Below, one piece after another: positions 1 through 8,895 of a stretch of 64,000 nucleotides of DNA. The DNA is from Stutzerimonas kirkiae (GTDB taxonomy: Bacteria > Pseudomonadota > Gammaproteobacteria > Pseudomonadales > Pseudomonadaceae). The stretch lies in NCBI RefSeq assembly GCF_004327335.1, contig NZ_QJUO01000016.1, positions 1 to 64,000 on the forward strand, given 5' to 3'. Positions within the stretch are counted from its first letter, which is position 1. Each line of letters begins with the position of its first letter. Below the pieces are notes generated by a model. It searched no databases and was not told the origin of the DNA. It saw only the letters and a list, made by a program, of their open reading frames with translations. The position numbers and the translations under genes were made by a program.

Positions 1-10
1 TAAGAGACAG
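1..10. other. Residual Nextera/Tn5 mosaic-end adapter
   Basis: The first ten bases, TAAGAGACAG, are identical to the 3' end of the 19-bp Tn5 mosaic end used in Nextera libraries. In the reading frame of the following gene they give a stop codon, although the frame is otherwise open and clearly internal to a protein. I take them as untrimmed adapter at a contig end, so biological sequence starts at base 11. Confidence 0.85.
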
Positions 11-720
11 TCCCCGGCCCCCGCCAGATCGCCTACTTCAACGGCCGCGGCGCCGCCAGCCTGGACAAGCTCGCCCAGGAAGCCGACGCGGTGATCGCCC
101 TGCGTTCGCTCTGGGAAGAAGACCCGCTGTACCCGATGGCCCGCCGCAGCAATATACGCATCGTGGAAATCGACGCCGCCCGCCCGGTCGACGGCGCCCT
201 GCCGGGCATCGCCACCCAGCAGGACAGTGCGGAGGATGCGTTGGGCAGCCAACCCTGGCTGTCGATCGGCAACATGGGGCGCATGGCCGATGTGATCGCC
301 GCCGACCTGGTGCGCCTCGCGCCAGCCGCGGCACCGCGTATCGAGAGCAACCTGGCCGCTCTCAAACAGCGGCTGCTGAAACTCAACGCCGGCAGCGAGC
401 AGGCCCTGGCCAAGGTCGACAATGTCACCGTGGGCAGCCTGTCCGAGCGCCTGAACTACCTGCTCAGCGGCCTCAATCTCGACCTGCTGCCGCTGGAAAT
501 ACCCGAGACACGCCAATGGCCCGTCGAAGCCCTGGAGGCGCTGAGCGCGACACTCGAAGAGAACGACGTAGCCCTGGTGCTGCATCATAGCCAGCCACCG
601 AAGGAAGTCGCCGAGGCCATCGCGGCTGGCGGCAGCCGCCTGCTGGTGCTCCAGGAGCAGCAGGACCCGGTCGCCGCCCTGGAGCAGGATGTCCAGCAGA
701 TCATCGAGGCGCTGCAATAG
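11..720 (+). CDS. Metal ABC transporter substrate-binding protein (ZnuA-like), 5' partial
   Basis: The frame is open from base 13, and the start codon lies off the contig. The visible 236 residues resemble the C-terminal two thirds of ZnuA/TroA-type periplasmic metal-binding proteins. A WLSIGNMGRMADVIAADL stretch matches the family's 'DPHVWLDP..A..MA..IA' linker-helix region. It is followed by a long charged helix and a C-terminal lobe with an HHSQPP segment and a final beta-strand/helix. The role would be capturing zinc or manganese in the periplasm for an ABC importer whose other genes are not visible. Family assignment is by pattern only, because the metal-binding N-lobe is missing. Confidence 0.6.
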
Positions 721-834
721 CAGGCAGCAGGGATACCGTAGTGTGCGCCGTGCGCACCGGGGGAGCGCGGCCACTGCCGGTGCGCGCGGCGTACACTACG
801 GCGGCCCTACCGCCGGTTCCTGACGGCGCCCGTA

Positions 835-1506
835 TCAATGATTGACGGTAAACGCCAGCATCGCCGATAGCTGGCAGAGCGGGCGGCCGCTCTGCTCGTG
901 CAGGCGATTGAAGGCCGCCTGCATGGCGGCCTGGTCGCGCTGGCTGGTCGGGGCCTTGTCGATCACGCCCTGGGCCTTGAGTGCGGAGACCACATCGTCC
1001 GTGGGCACGAAGGTATCCTTGCCGGCCATGCGCAGGAGGCGCGGTGCCGACAACCCGCCCAACTGGTTGCCATGGCGCGCCAGGTAACGCCAGAGGCCGA
1101 CGATATCCTCGCCCGGCCAGTCCGCCAGCAGATTGCCGAAACCGCCCTTGTCCCTGGCGACATCCAGCACCATCTGGGCATTGCGCGGCACACTGGCGAG
1201 CTTGCTCAGATGCCGGACAAGGCGTGTATCCTGCATCAGCCGCTCCAGATGCTCGGCCCCCATCAGCACCACCTTCTGCGGATCGAAACCGAAGAAGACC
1301 TCCTCGAAGGCAGGCCACTTGGCATCCACCACGCTGTGTTTCAGCCCAGCCCGGAACACCCTTAGCGAGATCAGTGACAGATAGCGATCATCCGGCAACG
1401 CTCGCAAGCGCTCGGCACTCAGCGGCACAGGCAGCCGCGACTCCAGCTCGGCACTGGAGCCGAAGCGGTTCAGGCAGTATTCGTGAAGCCATTGGTAATC
1501 GTGCAT
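835..1506 (-). CDS. Tag-like 3-methyladenine DNA glycosylase family protein
   Basis: This 223-residue protein aligns with E. coli Tag across the central HhH-fold region. Its RAGLKHSVVDAKWPAFEEVF, FDPQKVVLM and VRHLSKLASVPRNAQ segments parallel Tag's AGLSW, FDPVKVAAM and IRHRGKIQAIIGNA. The expected role is base-excision repair of alkylated purines. Two oddities are visible. The acidic residue of Tag's LEGQQAGLSW segment is not kept (LRVFRAGLKH here), and the zinc-binding C-terminal His/Cys tail is absent. It may therefore be a diverged pseudomonad subfamily with different activity. It is oriented like ttcA, 56 bp downstream of it, and may be cotranscribed. The start is the ATG at 1506. Confidence 0.7.
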   Translation of the reverse strand: MHDYQWLHEYCLNRFGSSAELESRLPVPLSAERLRALPDDRYLSLISLRVFRAGLKHSVVDAKWPAFEEVFFGFDPQKVVLMGAEHLERLMQDTRLVRHLSKLASVPRNAQMVLDVARDKGGFGNLLADWPGEDIVGLWRYLARHGNQLGGLSAPRLLRMAGKDTFVPTDDVVSALKAQGVIDKAPTSQRDQAAMQAAFNRLHEQSGRPLCQLSAMLAFTVNH

Positions 1507-1562
1507 TGCTTCCTCCGGGCGGCGCCATCGAGCCTTCGCTTGGGGCTTGGGGCTGCTCTGTC

Positions 1563-2387
1563 CTACAAACTCATCACATCGACGAAGCGCGGAGTGGCAT
1601 TGTCGTCGATGCGCAGGCTGCGGAAATCGAACAGGTTGCGGTCGGCCAGTTGCGACGGCACGACATTCTGCAAGGCCCGGAACATGATCTCGGTGCGCCC
1701 CGGCGACTTGCGTTCCCACTCCTGCAACATCTCCTTGACCACCTGGCGCTGCAGGTTCTCCTGCGAACCACAGAGGTTGCAGGGGATGATCGGGAACTCC
1801 CGAATACGCGCATAGGCCTCGATATCGGCCTCGCTGCAATAGGCCAGCGGGCGGATCACCACGTTGCGGCCATCGTCCGACAGCAGCTTGGGCGGCATCG
1901 CCTTGAGGGTGCCGCCGTAGAACATATTGAGGAAGAAAGTCTCCAGGATGTCGTCGCGGTGGTGCCCCAGGGCCATCTTGGTCGCGCCGATCTCGTCGGC
2001 GAAGGTATAGAGCGTGCCACGGCGCAGGCGCGAACACAGCGAACAGGTAGTCTTGCCTTCGGGAATCTTCTCCTTGACCACCGAGTAGGTGTCCTTCTCG
2101 ATGATGTGGTACTCGATGCCCAGGCCCTTGAGGTATTCAGGCAAGACATGCTCGGGGAAGCCCGGCTGCTTCTGGTCCATGTTGACCGCCACCACGTCGA
2201 AGTGGATCGGCGCGACCTTCTGCAGGTACAGCAGCACATCGAGCATGCTGTAGCTGTCCTTGCCGCCGGACAGGCAGACCATGACCTTGTCGCCTTCCTC
2301 GATCATGTTGAAATCGGTGACAGCCTCTCCCGCGAGGCGGCGCAGGCGTTTTTGCAGTTTGTTCTGGTTGACCGAGAGGCTGCCCAT
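1563..2387 (-). CDS. ttcA: tRNA 2-thiocytidine(32) synthetase TtcA
   Basis: This 274-residue protein has a PP-loop ATP pyrophosphatase motif SGGKDS at residues 40-45 and two CxxC pairs, CSLC (115-118) and CNLC (203-206). These are the family's iron-sulfur and catalytic cysteines. TtcA adenylates cytidine 32 of selected tRNAs and replaces its 2-oxygen with sulfur in the cytoplasm. Length and motif spacing match the family. It is divergent from the Yip1-type gene and is followed by the Tag-like gene on the same strand. It appears intact. Confidence 0.95.
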   Translation of the reverse strand: MGSLSVNQNKLQKRLRRLAGEAVTDFNMIEEGDKVMVCLSGGKDSYSMLDVLLYLQKVAPIHFDVVAVNMDQKQPGFPEHVLPEYLKGLGIEYHIIEKDTYSVVKEKIPEGKTTCSLCSRLRRGTLYTFADEIGATKMALGHHRDDILETFFLNMFYGGTLKAMPPKLLSDDGRNVVIRPLAYCSEADIEAYARIREFPIIPCNLCGSQENLQRQVVKEMLQEWERKSPGRTEIMFRALQNVVPSQLADRNLFDFRSLRIDDNATPRFVDVMSL

Positions 2388-2765
2388 GTCGAGGAATCCG
2401 GATAATTGCCAAAGCCGCGCATTTTACGCGCAAAGCACCTTTGCGGGCAGCAGGAAACAGGGCGCTCACGCTATGCCGTCATTCACGGGCAAGGTACTGG
2501 CTCAAGCAGTTGGAGGCTGGACGACAAACACCGGCGGCCACGCTCTTGCGCCCAGCCTCCCGCTTTCCAGCGCTTTTTCCGGCTCTTCGCAGCTCGCCTG
2601 GATCGCCCCGGCCTGCCTCCGGCGCAATATCGGGCAATAGCTTCGCCGCCAGCCAACCTCATGCCTGGCGAACTCCCCACCCCATACGCACTCTGAACCA
2701 AGGTCGTACAGAAGTTGAACCGAAGTATCGAGCCACAGTGCTTCAATCGCAGAGGAGAGACTGAC
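2388..2765. other. Intergenic region between ttcA and the Yip1 gene
   Basis: This 378-bp divergent spacer must hold the promoters of ttcA (minus strand) and of the Yip1 gene (plus strand). I see no convincing coding region, RNA gene or repeat in it. The GC-rich open frames crossing it lack a ribosome binding site and resemble no known protein. A GAGGAGAG Shine-Dalgarno sequence for the downstream gene lies at its right end. Confidence 0.5.
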
Positions 2766-3365
2766 ATGATCAATCACGTATGGGGTCTATTCGCCCACCC
2801 GGGCCAGGAGTGGCGTGAAATCAGCAATGAAAGGCCGACGGTCAGCCGCCTGTATTTCGGCCATATCCTGCTGCTCGCGGCCATCCCCGCCATCTCGGCC
2901 TACATAGGCACCACCCAGCTCGGCTGGAGCATCGCCGGCGGCGACACGGTTCGGCTGACCCAGGCCAGCGCCCTGCCACTGGCCATACTGTCCTACCTGA
3001 CCATGCTGGCCGGGGTGGCCGTAATGGGCAGTTTCATCCACTGGATGGCCCGCACCTACAACGCCAATCCGTCATTGAGCCAGTGCATCGTCTTCGCCGG
3101 CTATACCGCTACCCCACTGTTCATCGGCGGCCTGGCCGCCCTCTATCCTCAGTTGTGGCTGGCCATGCTGGCCGGTACCGCGGCGGTCAGCTACACGGCC
3201 TACCTGTTGTACGTGGGGCTCCCGACCTTCATGGCCATCCCCAAGGCCGAAGGCTTCATGTTCTCCAGCTCGGTGCTGGCGGCGGGGCTGGTGGTACTGG
3301 TCACCATCATCGCTGCATCGGTAATCATCTGGAGCCTGGGCATAGGCCCGGTATACACCAGCTGA
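2766..3365 (+). CDS. Yip1-family inner-membrane protein
   Basis: This 199-residue protein has about five hydrophobic segments (roughly residues 28-48, 66-90, 100-125, 128-150 and 168-192). The N-terminus MINHVWGLFAHPGQEW is typical of bacterial Yip1/DUF1282 proteins, including the 'FAHPxxEW' motif. Family members are multi-pass inner-membrane proteins of unknown biochemical role. The ATG at 2766 is chosen over in-frame upstream ATGs because GAGGAGAGA lies just before it. It appears to be monocistronic. Confidence 0.85.
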   Translation: MINHVWGLFAHPGQEWREISNERPTVSRLYFGHILLLAAIPAISAYIGTTQLGWSIAGGDTVRLTQASALPLAILSYLTMLAGVAVMGSFIHWMARTYNANPSLSQCIVFAGYTATPLFIGGLAALYPQLWLAMLAGTAAVSYTAYLLYVGLPTFMAIPKAEGFMFSSSVLAAGLVVLVTIIAASVIIWSLGIGPVYTS

Positions 3366-3467
3366 GCCTCCGCCAAAGCCCGGGGAGCCTGGTTTCCAGG
3401 GCAATCGCATGCACGGCTCACCTCCGTTCCCGGGCAGGCATATGCCCTGCCTGAGGGGGGAGACAGG

Positions 3468-3846
3468 GCGAGCGGATTGGCAATCAAGTGTGCATTTCAT
3501 CGTGGGCGGCTGGCGGTGTCCTGGCGCCCGTGGTGTCGCGAACCCGACCAGCCCCGCCACGAAACACGCATGAACCCGTCGCCCATATGAATAAGGGAGC
3601 GCTCTTCTCGGAGGCCCTGCCGACGAAGGTTTCGTGGCGAGGCGGTCCGGGCTCGCGGCAAATACCGCGGCGACGATGGAAGAAGCCGTCAGCGCACTGC
3701 TGGATCATTGGTAGGTCTTTCGGTTTCGCCGGATCTTTCCCGCAGGCGCTACAGGAGGTGGCTGTGCGGATGCCAGGGACGATGAGCCCGAGATCACGCG
3801 CTACGATCCAGAAGCCAGCCAGACACACTATTGCCAAGCCGCTCGC
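3468..3846. repeat. MITE-like inverted-repeat element
   Basis: The sequence GCGAGCGGATTGGCAAT (3468-3484) is mirrored by ATTGCCAAGCCGCTCGC (3830-3846), a 17-bp inverted repeat with one mismatch. It encloses about 345 bp with no credible gene. The right copy extends as 30 bp (3817-3846), and its reverse complement matches 11924-11953 at 29 of 30 positions. Repeated ends plus a non-coding interior suggest a miniature inverted-repeat transposable element or a REP-type dispersed repeat. No target-site duplication was identified. The element fills most of the 615-bp space between the Yip1 and SprT genes, and I see nothing else there. Confidence 0.6.
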
Positions 3847-3980
3847 AACGAGTCAGCACACGATTAGCCAGCTTCCACGGCCCTGGACCGGGACTTCATG
3901 CGATCGCCATGGCCTGGCTTCGGCTTTTCCTCCATCACCAGGCCATGGCTGGCATAATCGCCCTCCAGTCGGAGGGAAGC

Positions 3981-4475
3981 ATGCCTGAACAGATCCAAGC
4001 CCGTGTCGAGAACTGCTACACACTGGCGGAAGACTTCTTCGGAAGAGGCTTCAAACGCCCGCAAGTCAGCCTCAAGCTGCGCGGGCAGAAAGCGGGCGTC
4101 GCTCACCTGCATGACAACCTGCTGCGCTTCAACCGGCAGTTGTACCTGGAAAACAGCGAACATTTTCTCCGGCAGACCGTGCCCCACGAGGTCGCCCACC
4201 TGATCGCCCACCAGTTGTTCGGCCCGGGCATCAAGCCCCACGGCGAGGAATGGCAGCGAATCATGCTTGGCGTCTATGGGTTGCAGCCAGACCGATGCCA
4301 CTCCTATGCCGTCAAGCGCACACCCGCCATCCGCTATATCTACAACTGCAACTGCCCTTCGCAGGACTTCGCCTTCACCGCACAACGCCACGCCCTGGTG
4401 GCGAAGGGGCGACGCTACCTGTGCCGTGCCTGCAAGGCGCAACTGCTTTTCAGCGGCCAGCAGCGCCTGGAGTGA
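3981..4475 (+). CDS. SprT-family zinc metalloprotease-like protein
   Basis: This 164-residue protein has the zinc-protease motif HEVAH at residues 69-73 with a further His at 77. A C-terminal zinc ribbon is formed by C123, C125, C148 and C151. This matches bacterial SprT proteins (SprT-like domain plus zinc ribbon), cytoplasmic relatives of the eukaryotic DNA-protein crosslink protease SPRTN. The bacterial function is poorly defined. The start ATG at 3981 follows a GGAGGGA ribosome binding site, and longer in-frame starts run into repeat sequence. The gene is convergent with the lipoprotein gene, 4 bp away. Confidence 0.88.
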   Translation: MPEQIQARVENCYTLAEDFFGRGFKRPQVSLKLRGQKAGVAHLHDNLLRFNRQLYLENSEHFLRQTVPHEVAHLIAHQLFGPGIKPHGEEWQRIMLGVYGLQPDRCHSYAVKRTPAIRYIYNCNCPSQDFAFTAQRHALVAKGRRYLCRACKAQLLFSGQQRLE

Positions 4476-4479
4476 AGCG

Positions 4480-4887
4480 TCACTCCTCGTTCTTCTCGAT
4501 ATGCTCCAGGCGATAGATGTTGCCGATCAGGCAATGCTCGGGAAAACCGCTGCCATCGGTGGAAATGATTCTATCCAGCCGGCTCAGGGAGCCTACAGTA
4601 GTGCTGTAGCCGATGCGGTTGCTGAACGCCAGGTTGCGGCAAGGCGAGGAAAACTCGATCAGGTAGGCCCGGCGCGGCCCGCCATCCAGTATCAGGTGCA
4701 ACTTGTCCAGGTATTGCCAGCCATCGATGTCGTAGCGCTGTATCGAGCGCACCTCTTCGGCCTGGCGATAATCCAGCATCGCCAGTCGCTCCGCCAATGG
4801 CAGCGACTCATCCCTGATCGCCGATGTGCCACAAGCGCCCAGCAGCGCGGACAATCCCAGAACCAGTACCGATCCGAAGCTACGCAT
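4480..4887 (-). CDS. Small outer-membrane-type lipoprotein (DUF6491-like)
   Basis: This 135-residue protein has a lipoprotein signal peptide ending in LSALLGAC, with Cys19 as the lipidation site. The mature part has two conserved-looking cysteines (C82 and C118) and a compact beta-rich body containing VRSIQRYDIDGWQYLD. That pattern resembles small pseudomonad and xanthomonad lipoproteins grouped as DUF6491, of unknown function. It ends 4 bp from the convergent SprT gene. Its promoter lies in the AT-rich space shared with sbp. Confidence 0.7.
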   Translation of the reverse strand: MRSFGSVLVLGLSALLGACGTSAIRDESLPLAERLAMLDYRQAEEVRSIQRYDIDGWQYLDKLHLILDGGPRRAYLIEFSSPCRNLAFSNRIGYSTTVGSLSRLDRIISTDGSGFPEHCLIGNIYRLEHIEKNEE

Positions 4888-4979
4888 GTTTCACCTCCAG
4901 GGCGAACGGATCGCCGTTATCAGGAAGGCACCCATCATGGACGAGCGCACAAAAAAAAGAATAAAAATATAAAAAAACG

Positions 4980-4994
4980 ATTCTTTTAAAGAAT
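4980..4994. promoter_or_regulatory. AT-rich palindrome upstream of sbp
   Basis: ATTCTTT-T-AAAGAAT is a perfect 7-bp palindrome with one central base. It lies in an unusually A/T-rich stretch (4950-5000) about 110 bp upstream of the sbp start. Sulfate-uptake operons are activated by CysB, which binds AT-rich sites upstream of the -35 box, so this is a candidate CysB region. No consensus match is claimed. Confidence 0.3.
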
Positions 4995-5101
4995 AAGAAG
5001 CTTAAGCAGACTGGGCACGTCGATACACCTTCAAGGGTTTATATTCGCTCCGCATATCGGATAGGGTCTGATCCGCTCAATCATCAAGGAAAGCCAATAC
5101 C

Positions 5102-6115
5102 ATGCTCAAGAAACTCCTGCTGGCATCCGCCGTTGCCACTACCTTGTTCAGCAGCGCTGCCACACTTGCAGCGGAAAAGCCGATCCTGAATGCTTCCTAT
5201 GACATCGCCCGCGAGCTTTTCGCCGAGATCAATCCGAAATTCGTCGCCCACTGGAAGGAGCAGACCGGCAAGGAATTGAAGATCGACCAGTCGTTCGCCG
5301 GCACCTCGCGCCAGGCCCAGGACATCATCCAGGGCAAGAAGGTCGATACCGTGACCTTCAACCAGGTCACCGACGTGGACATCCTCGCCAAACGCGGCCT
5401 GGTACGCGCCGACTGGGCCAAGCAGTTCGACAACAACAGCTCGCCCTACTACAGCACCACCGCCTTCCTGGTACGCAAGGGCAACCCGAAGAACATCAAG
5501 AACTGGGACGACCTGGCCCGCCCGGACGTGAAACTGGTCTTCCCCAACCCGAAGACTTCCGGCAACGCCCGCTACAGCTACCTGGGCGCCTGGCTCTACG
5601 CCAACGAAGCCTTCAAGGGCGACGAAGGCAAGATCAAGGAGTTCGTCGGCAAGGTATTGCACAACGTCGAGAACTTCCCCACCGGCGGCCGTGGCGCCAC
5701 CGTGGCCTTCGCCCAGAACGGCCAGGGCGACGTGCTGCTGACCTTCGAATCGGAAGTGGTCAACATCGCCAACGGCGAGGAGTTCAAGTCCGGCGAGTTC
5801 GAGATCGTGGTGCCGCCGGTCAGCGTACTGGCCGAGTTCCCGGTCGCGGTGGTGGACAAGGTGGTCGATGAGAAAGGCACCCGCGAGGTGGCTACCGAAT
5901 ACCTGAAGTTCCAGTACAGCAAGGACATCCAGCAACTGCTGACCCACTACAACTACCGTGTGCATCACCCGGAAGTGGTCGCGGCGACCAAGGCGCAGTT
6001 CCCGACGATCCGCCTGGTCAACCCGACCGAGGTGCTGGGAAGCTGGGACGATATCACTGCCAAGCACTTCGACGGCAATGGTATCCTTGACCAGTTGCTG
6101 GCCAGCGGACGCTGA
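5102..6115 (+). CDS. sbp: Periplasmic sulfate-binding protein
   Basis: This 337-residue protein has a signal peptide (about residues 1-24, cleaved after LAA) and the sulfate/thiosulfate-binding protein fold. Signature segments are DQSFAGTSRQAQDIIQG, TVTFNQVTDVD, FPNPKTSGNARYSYLGAW and FPTGGRGATVAF. It delivers sulfate to the CysTW permease. It is first in an sbp-cysT-cysW array, with a hairpin attenuator between sbp and cysT, consistent with higher expression of the binding protein. It closely resembles P. aeruginosa Sbp in organisation and length. Confidence 0.95.
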   Translation: MLKKLLLASAVATTLFSSAATLAAEKPILNASYDIARELFAEINPKFVAHWKEQTGKELKIDQSFAGTSRQAQDIIQGKKVDTVTFNQVTDVDILAKRGLVRADWAKQFDNNSSPYYSTTAFLVRKGNPKNIKNWDDLARPDVKLVFPNPKTSGNARYSYLGAWLYANEAFKGDEGKIKEFVGKVLHNVENFPTGGRGATVAFAQNGQGDVLLTFESEVVNIANGEEFKSGEFEIVVPPVSVLAEFPVAVVDKVVDEKGTREVATEYLKFQYSKDIQQLLTHYNYRVHHPEVVAATKAQFPTIRLVNPTEVLGSWDDITAKHFDGNGILDQLLASGR

Positions 6116-6132
6116 TCCGGCAGAAAACCCCA

Positions 6133-6161
6133 AGACCGCCGCCTCGCGCGGCGGTCTGCGT
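6133..6161 (+). terminator. Attenuating hairpin between sbp and cysT
   Basis: AGACCGCCGC (6133-6142) pairs perfectly with GCGGCGGTCT (6148-6157) over a 5-base loop. The stem is followed by GCGTTTTC. A GC-rich 10-bp stem with a short T run is a leaky intrinsic terminator. Its position between a binding-protein gene and its permease gene suggests partial termination that sets their stoichiometry. Confidence 0.75.
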
Positions 6162-6177
6162 TTTCAAGGACTGGCGT

Positions 6178-7026
6178 GTGAGCAGAACCCCCACTTTCTT
6201 CCTGCAGTATCCGTTGCTGCCGGGTTTCGGCCTGAGCTTCGGCTTCAGCGTCTTCTACCTGTCACTGGTGATCCTGCTCCCGCTGTCGGCGCTGCTGCTC
6301 TACGTCAGCGACATGAGCTGGGCGCAGTACTGGCAGGCCATCAGCGATCCACGGGTGGTGCAAAGCTACAAGGTGACGCTCAGCGGCGCCTTCTACTCCA
6401 CCATCGCCGCCGTGCTGATCGGCCTGCTGATCGCCTGGATCATCAGCCGCTACGACTTCCCCGGCCGCCGCCTGGTGGATGCGCTGGTGGACCTGCCGTT
6501 CGCCCTGCCGACCTCGGTCGCCGGCCTGACCCTGGCGACCCTGCTGGTGCCCGGCGGTTGGCTCGGCCAGTGGTTCGACGCACTGGGCATCAAGATCGCC
6601 TATGCCTACCCCGGCATCCTGGTGGCGATGGTCTTCACCAGCCTGCCGTTCGTGGTGCGCACCGTACAGCCGGTGCTGGAAAGCCTGGGCAGCGAATACG
6701 AAGAGGCGGCCAGCATCCTCGGTGCCAACAAGCTGCAGAGCTTCTTCCACGTGGTGCTGCCGAGCCTGGCGCCGGCGCTGATCACCGGCGCCTCGCAGTC
6801 CTTCATCCGCAGCCTGGGCGAGTTCGGCGCGGTGATCATGATCGCCGGCAATATCCCGTTCAAGACCGAAGTCTCGTCCCTGATGATTTTCGTCCGCCTG
6901 CAGGAATTCAACTATCCAGCGGCGGCGGCCATCGCCTCGGTGATCCTGCTGGCGTCGCTGTCCATGCTCTTCGGCCTGCAGGTATTGCAGGGGCGTATCT
7001 TCAAATGGCAGCGGCAAGGCAGATGA
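6178..7026 (+). CDS. cysT: Sulfate ABC transporter permease CysT (CysU)
   Basis: This 282-residue inner-membrane permease has about six transmembrane helices and the binding-protein-dependent transport motif EEAASILGANKLQSFFHVVLP, the EAA loop that contacts the ATPase. It starts at a GTG (6178), 62 bp after sbp, and its stop overlaps the cysW start by 4 bp (ATGA). It forms the CysTW heterodimer for sulfate and thiosulfate uptake. Confidence 0.93.
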   Translation: MSRTPTFFLQYPLLPGFGLSFGFSVFYLSLVILLPLSALLLYVSDMSWAQYWQAISDPRVVQSYKVTLSGAFYSTIAAVLIGLLIAWIISRYDFPGRRLVDALVDLPFALPTSVAGLTLATLLVPGGWLGQWFDALGIKIAYAYPGILVAMVFTSLPFVVRTVQPVLESLGSEYEEAASILGANKLQSFFHVVLPSLAPALITGASQSFIRSLGEFGAVIMIAGNIPFKTEVSSLMIFVRLQEFNYPAAAAIASVILLASLSMLFGLQVLQGRIFKWQRQGR

Positions 7027-7853
7027 AAAGACCCGATTCCTGGCACCAGTGGCTACTGATCGTCCTCGGCCTGGCGCTGGTGGGGCTGTTGCTGGTGGTC
7101 CCGCTGGCGCTGATCTTCAGCAAGGCGCTGAGCGGTGGCTGGGCGCTGCTGGCGGACAATCTTTCACAGGACTATATGCTGCACGCCATCGGCCTGACCC
7201 TGCTGGTGGCCGCCCTGACCGTACCGCTCAACCTGGTGTTCGGCATCCTGCTGGCCTGGTGCGTGACCCACTACGACTTTCGCGGGCGCAAGCTGCTGAC
7301 CACCCTGGTGGACATTCCCTACGCCGTGTCCCCGGTGGTCGCCGGCCTCTGCTACCTGGTCGTGTACGGGCTGGAAAGCGCCATCGGCCGCTGGTTCTAC
7401 GATCACGGCATGCAACTGATGTTCGCCTGGCCGGGCATCGTCATGGTCACCGTGTTCGTCACCGCGCCCTATGTGGCGCGCATCCTGATCCCGGTCATGC
7501 AGTCCCAGGGCAATGCCGAGGAAGTCTCGGCGCTGTGCCTGGGCGCCAACGGCTGGCAGATCTTCCGCCACGTCACCCTGCCCAACATCAAGTGGGCGCT
7601 GCTGTATGGCGTGGTGGTCAGCAACGCGCGGGCGGTCGGCGAGTTCGGCGCGGTCTCGGTGGTGTCCGGCACCATCCTCAACCAGACGCTGACCCTGCCG
7701 CTGCTGGTGGACCAGTTGAATAACGACTACAAGCCCGCCGCCGCCTTCACCGCCGCCGCGCTGCTGGCCTGCATGGCGCTGTTCACTCTGCTGCTCAAGA
7801 CCTGGATGGAGTGGCGCCAGCGTAGCGCCATGCGCCGCGCCGAAGCGGCCTGA
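7023..7853 (+). CDS. cysW: Sulfate ABC transporter permease CysW
   Basis: This 276-residue permease partners with CysT. It has about six transmembrane helices and an EAA loop, AEEVSALCLGANGWQIFRHVTLP. Translational coupling to cysT is shown by the ATGA overlap at 7023-7026. The usual next gene, cysA (the ATPase), does not follow. A 286-bp spacer and an unrelated dehydrogenase operon come next, so the ATPase must be encoded elsewhere. Confidence 0.93.
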   Translation: MKRPDSWHQWLLIVLGLALVGLLLVVPLALIFSKALSGGWALLADNLSQDYMLHAIGLTLLVAALTVPLNLVFGILLAWCVTHYDFRGRKLLTTLVDIPYAVSPVVAGLCYLVVYGLESAIGRWFYDHGMQLMFAWPGIVMVTVFVTAPYVARILIPVMQSQGNAEEVSALCLGANGWQIFRHVTLPNIKWALLYGVVVSNARAVGEFGAVSVVSGTILNQTLTLPLLVDQLNNDYKPAAAFTAAALLACMALFTLLLKTWMEWRQRSAMRRAEAA

Positions 7854-8139
7854 TCCCTGGGCCTGGAAAGCCGTAGCCCTTCCATTCGCGAGGGCGTTGC
7901 CGCTCGTCGTTGGGCTTTTTCCACATACCCTGAATAAAAAAAGCACTTTTCCCGCCCGACACCCACTAAGCAGATAAGCGCCAGACCCTGACGGATCGGC
8001 TGCGCAGCCTGGGTGGCATCTCCAGGTTCGACGCAGCCGACGGACAAGGCGCGCATGGCTCGCCGACATTGCGTTGGCGACGCCTCCTTACCGTGAACGA
8101 AAGCGAGAGTGTCGTATCCGCCCTCGCCGGGAGTCCTCC

Positions 8140-8889
8140 ATGAGCGAGAAGCGTAACGCCGGCCTGACCCGGCGCCAGTTGCTACTGTCCTCCGCCGGAG
8201 GCGCCGCCCTCGGCGCCGTAGCCTCTGCCCAGGCCGCCACCATTGCCGGCATTCCGGCCTGGAACCCCTTCGACCATAACGCCCCGCTGTATATCGACAA
8301 GCCCGGCTGGCAGTTCTTCAGCGCCGCGCAGGCGCGCGAAGTGGAGGCCATCGTCGAACGCCTGATCCCCGCCGACGAACTCAGCGCCAGCGGCAAGGAC
8401 GCTGGCTGCGCGGTGTTCATCGACCGTCAGTTGGCCGGCGCGTACGGCGGCTTCGAGCGCCAGTACATGGAAGGCCCGTTCCAGCCGGGCACAGCGGCCC
8501 AGGGCGATCAGTCGCCACTGGTGCCACGCGAACGCTACCGCCTCGGCCTGGCCGCGCTGGAGCATTACTGCCAGGCACGGTTCGGCGCCTCCTTCAGCGC
8601 ACTGGACGACGAGCGGCGCGATGCCATCCTCGCTGGCCTGGAGCGCAGCGAAATCGAACTGCTGGGCATCGATGCCAGCCTGTTCTTCGCGCAGATACTG
8701 GGCAACACCCTCGAAGGTTTCTTCGCCGACCCGATCTACGGCGGCAACCGCGACATGCTGTCCTGGCGCATGCTCGGCTTCCCCGGCGCCCGCTACGACT
8801 ACCGCGAGCATATCGCCCGGCATAACCAGAAGCTCGACCTGGAACCGTTGTCGATCATCGGCAGCTCGGCCTGGAACCGCAAGGGATAA
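8140..8889 (+). CDS. Gluconate 2-dehydrogenase subunit 3-family protein (Tat-exported)
   Basis: This 249-residue protein has a twin-arginine signal (TRRQLLLSSAGGAALGAVASAQA, about residues 10-32), so it should be exported folded to the periplasm. The body matches the small gamma subunit of membrane-bound GMC/cytochrome c dehydrogenases. It shows the typical 'F..AAQAREVEAIVERLIPAD' opening and an FADPIYGGNRDMLSWRMLGFPG segment. It is first in a three-gene operon with the FAD subunit (6 bp gap) and the cytochrome c subunit, and is likely needed for export and maturation of the FAD subunit. Confidence 0.88.
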   Translation: MSEKRNAGLTRRQLLLSSAGGAALGAVASAQAATIAGIPAWNPFDHNAPLYIDKPGWQFFSAAQAREVEAIVERLIPADELSASGKDAGCAVFIDRQLAGAYGGFERQYMEGPFQPGTAAQGDQSPLVPRERYRLGLAALEHYCQARFGASFSALDDERRDAILAGLERSEIELLGIDASLFFAQILGNTLEGFFADPIYGGNRDMLSWRMLGFPGARYDYREHIARHNQKLDLEPLSIIGSSAWNRKG

Positions 8890-8895
8890 CCCGAC

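Noticed and set aside
981-2405. Long plus-strand open frame antisense to the Tag-like gene and ttcA
   Set aside because: High-GC shadow of the real minus-strand genes; it has Arg/Pro/His-rich composition, no ribosome binding site and no recognisable domain.
5958-7853. A 631-residue frame covering cysT and cysW
   Set aside because: It reads through the wrong frame of cysT; only its final part is the genuine CysW, which starts at 7023.
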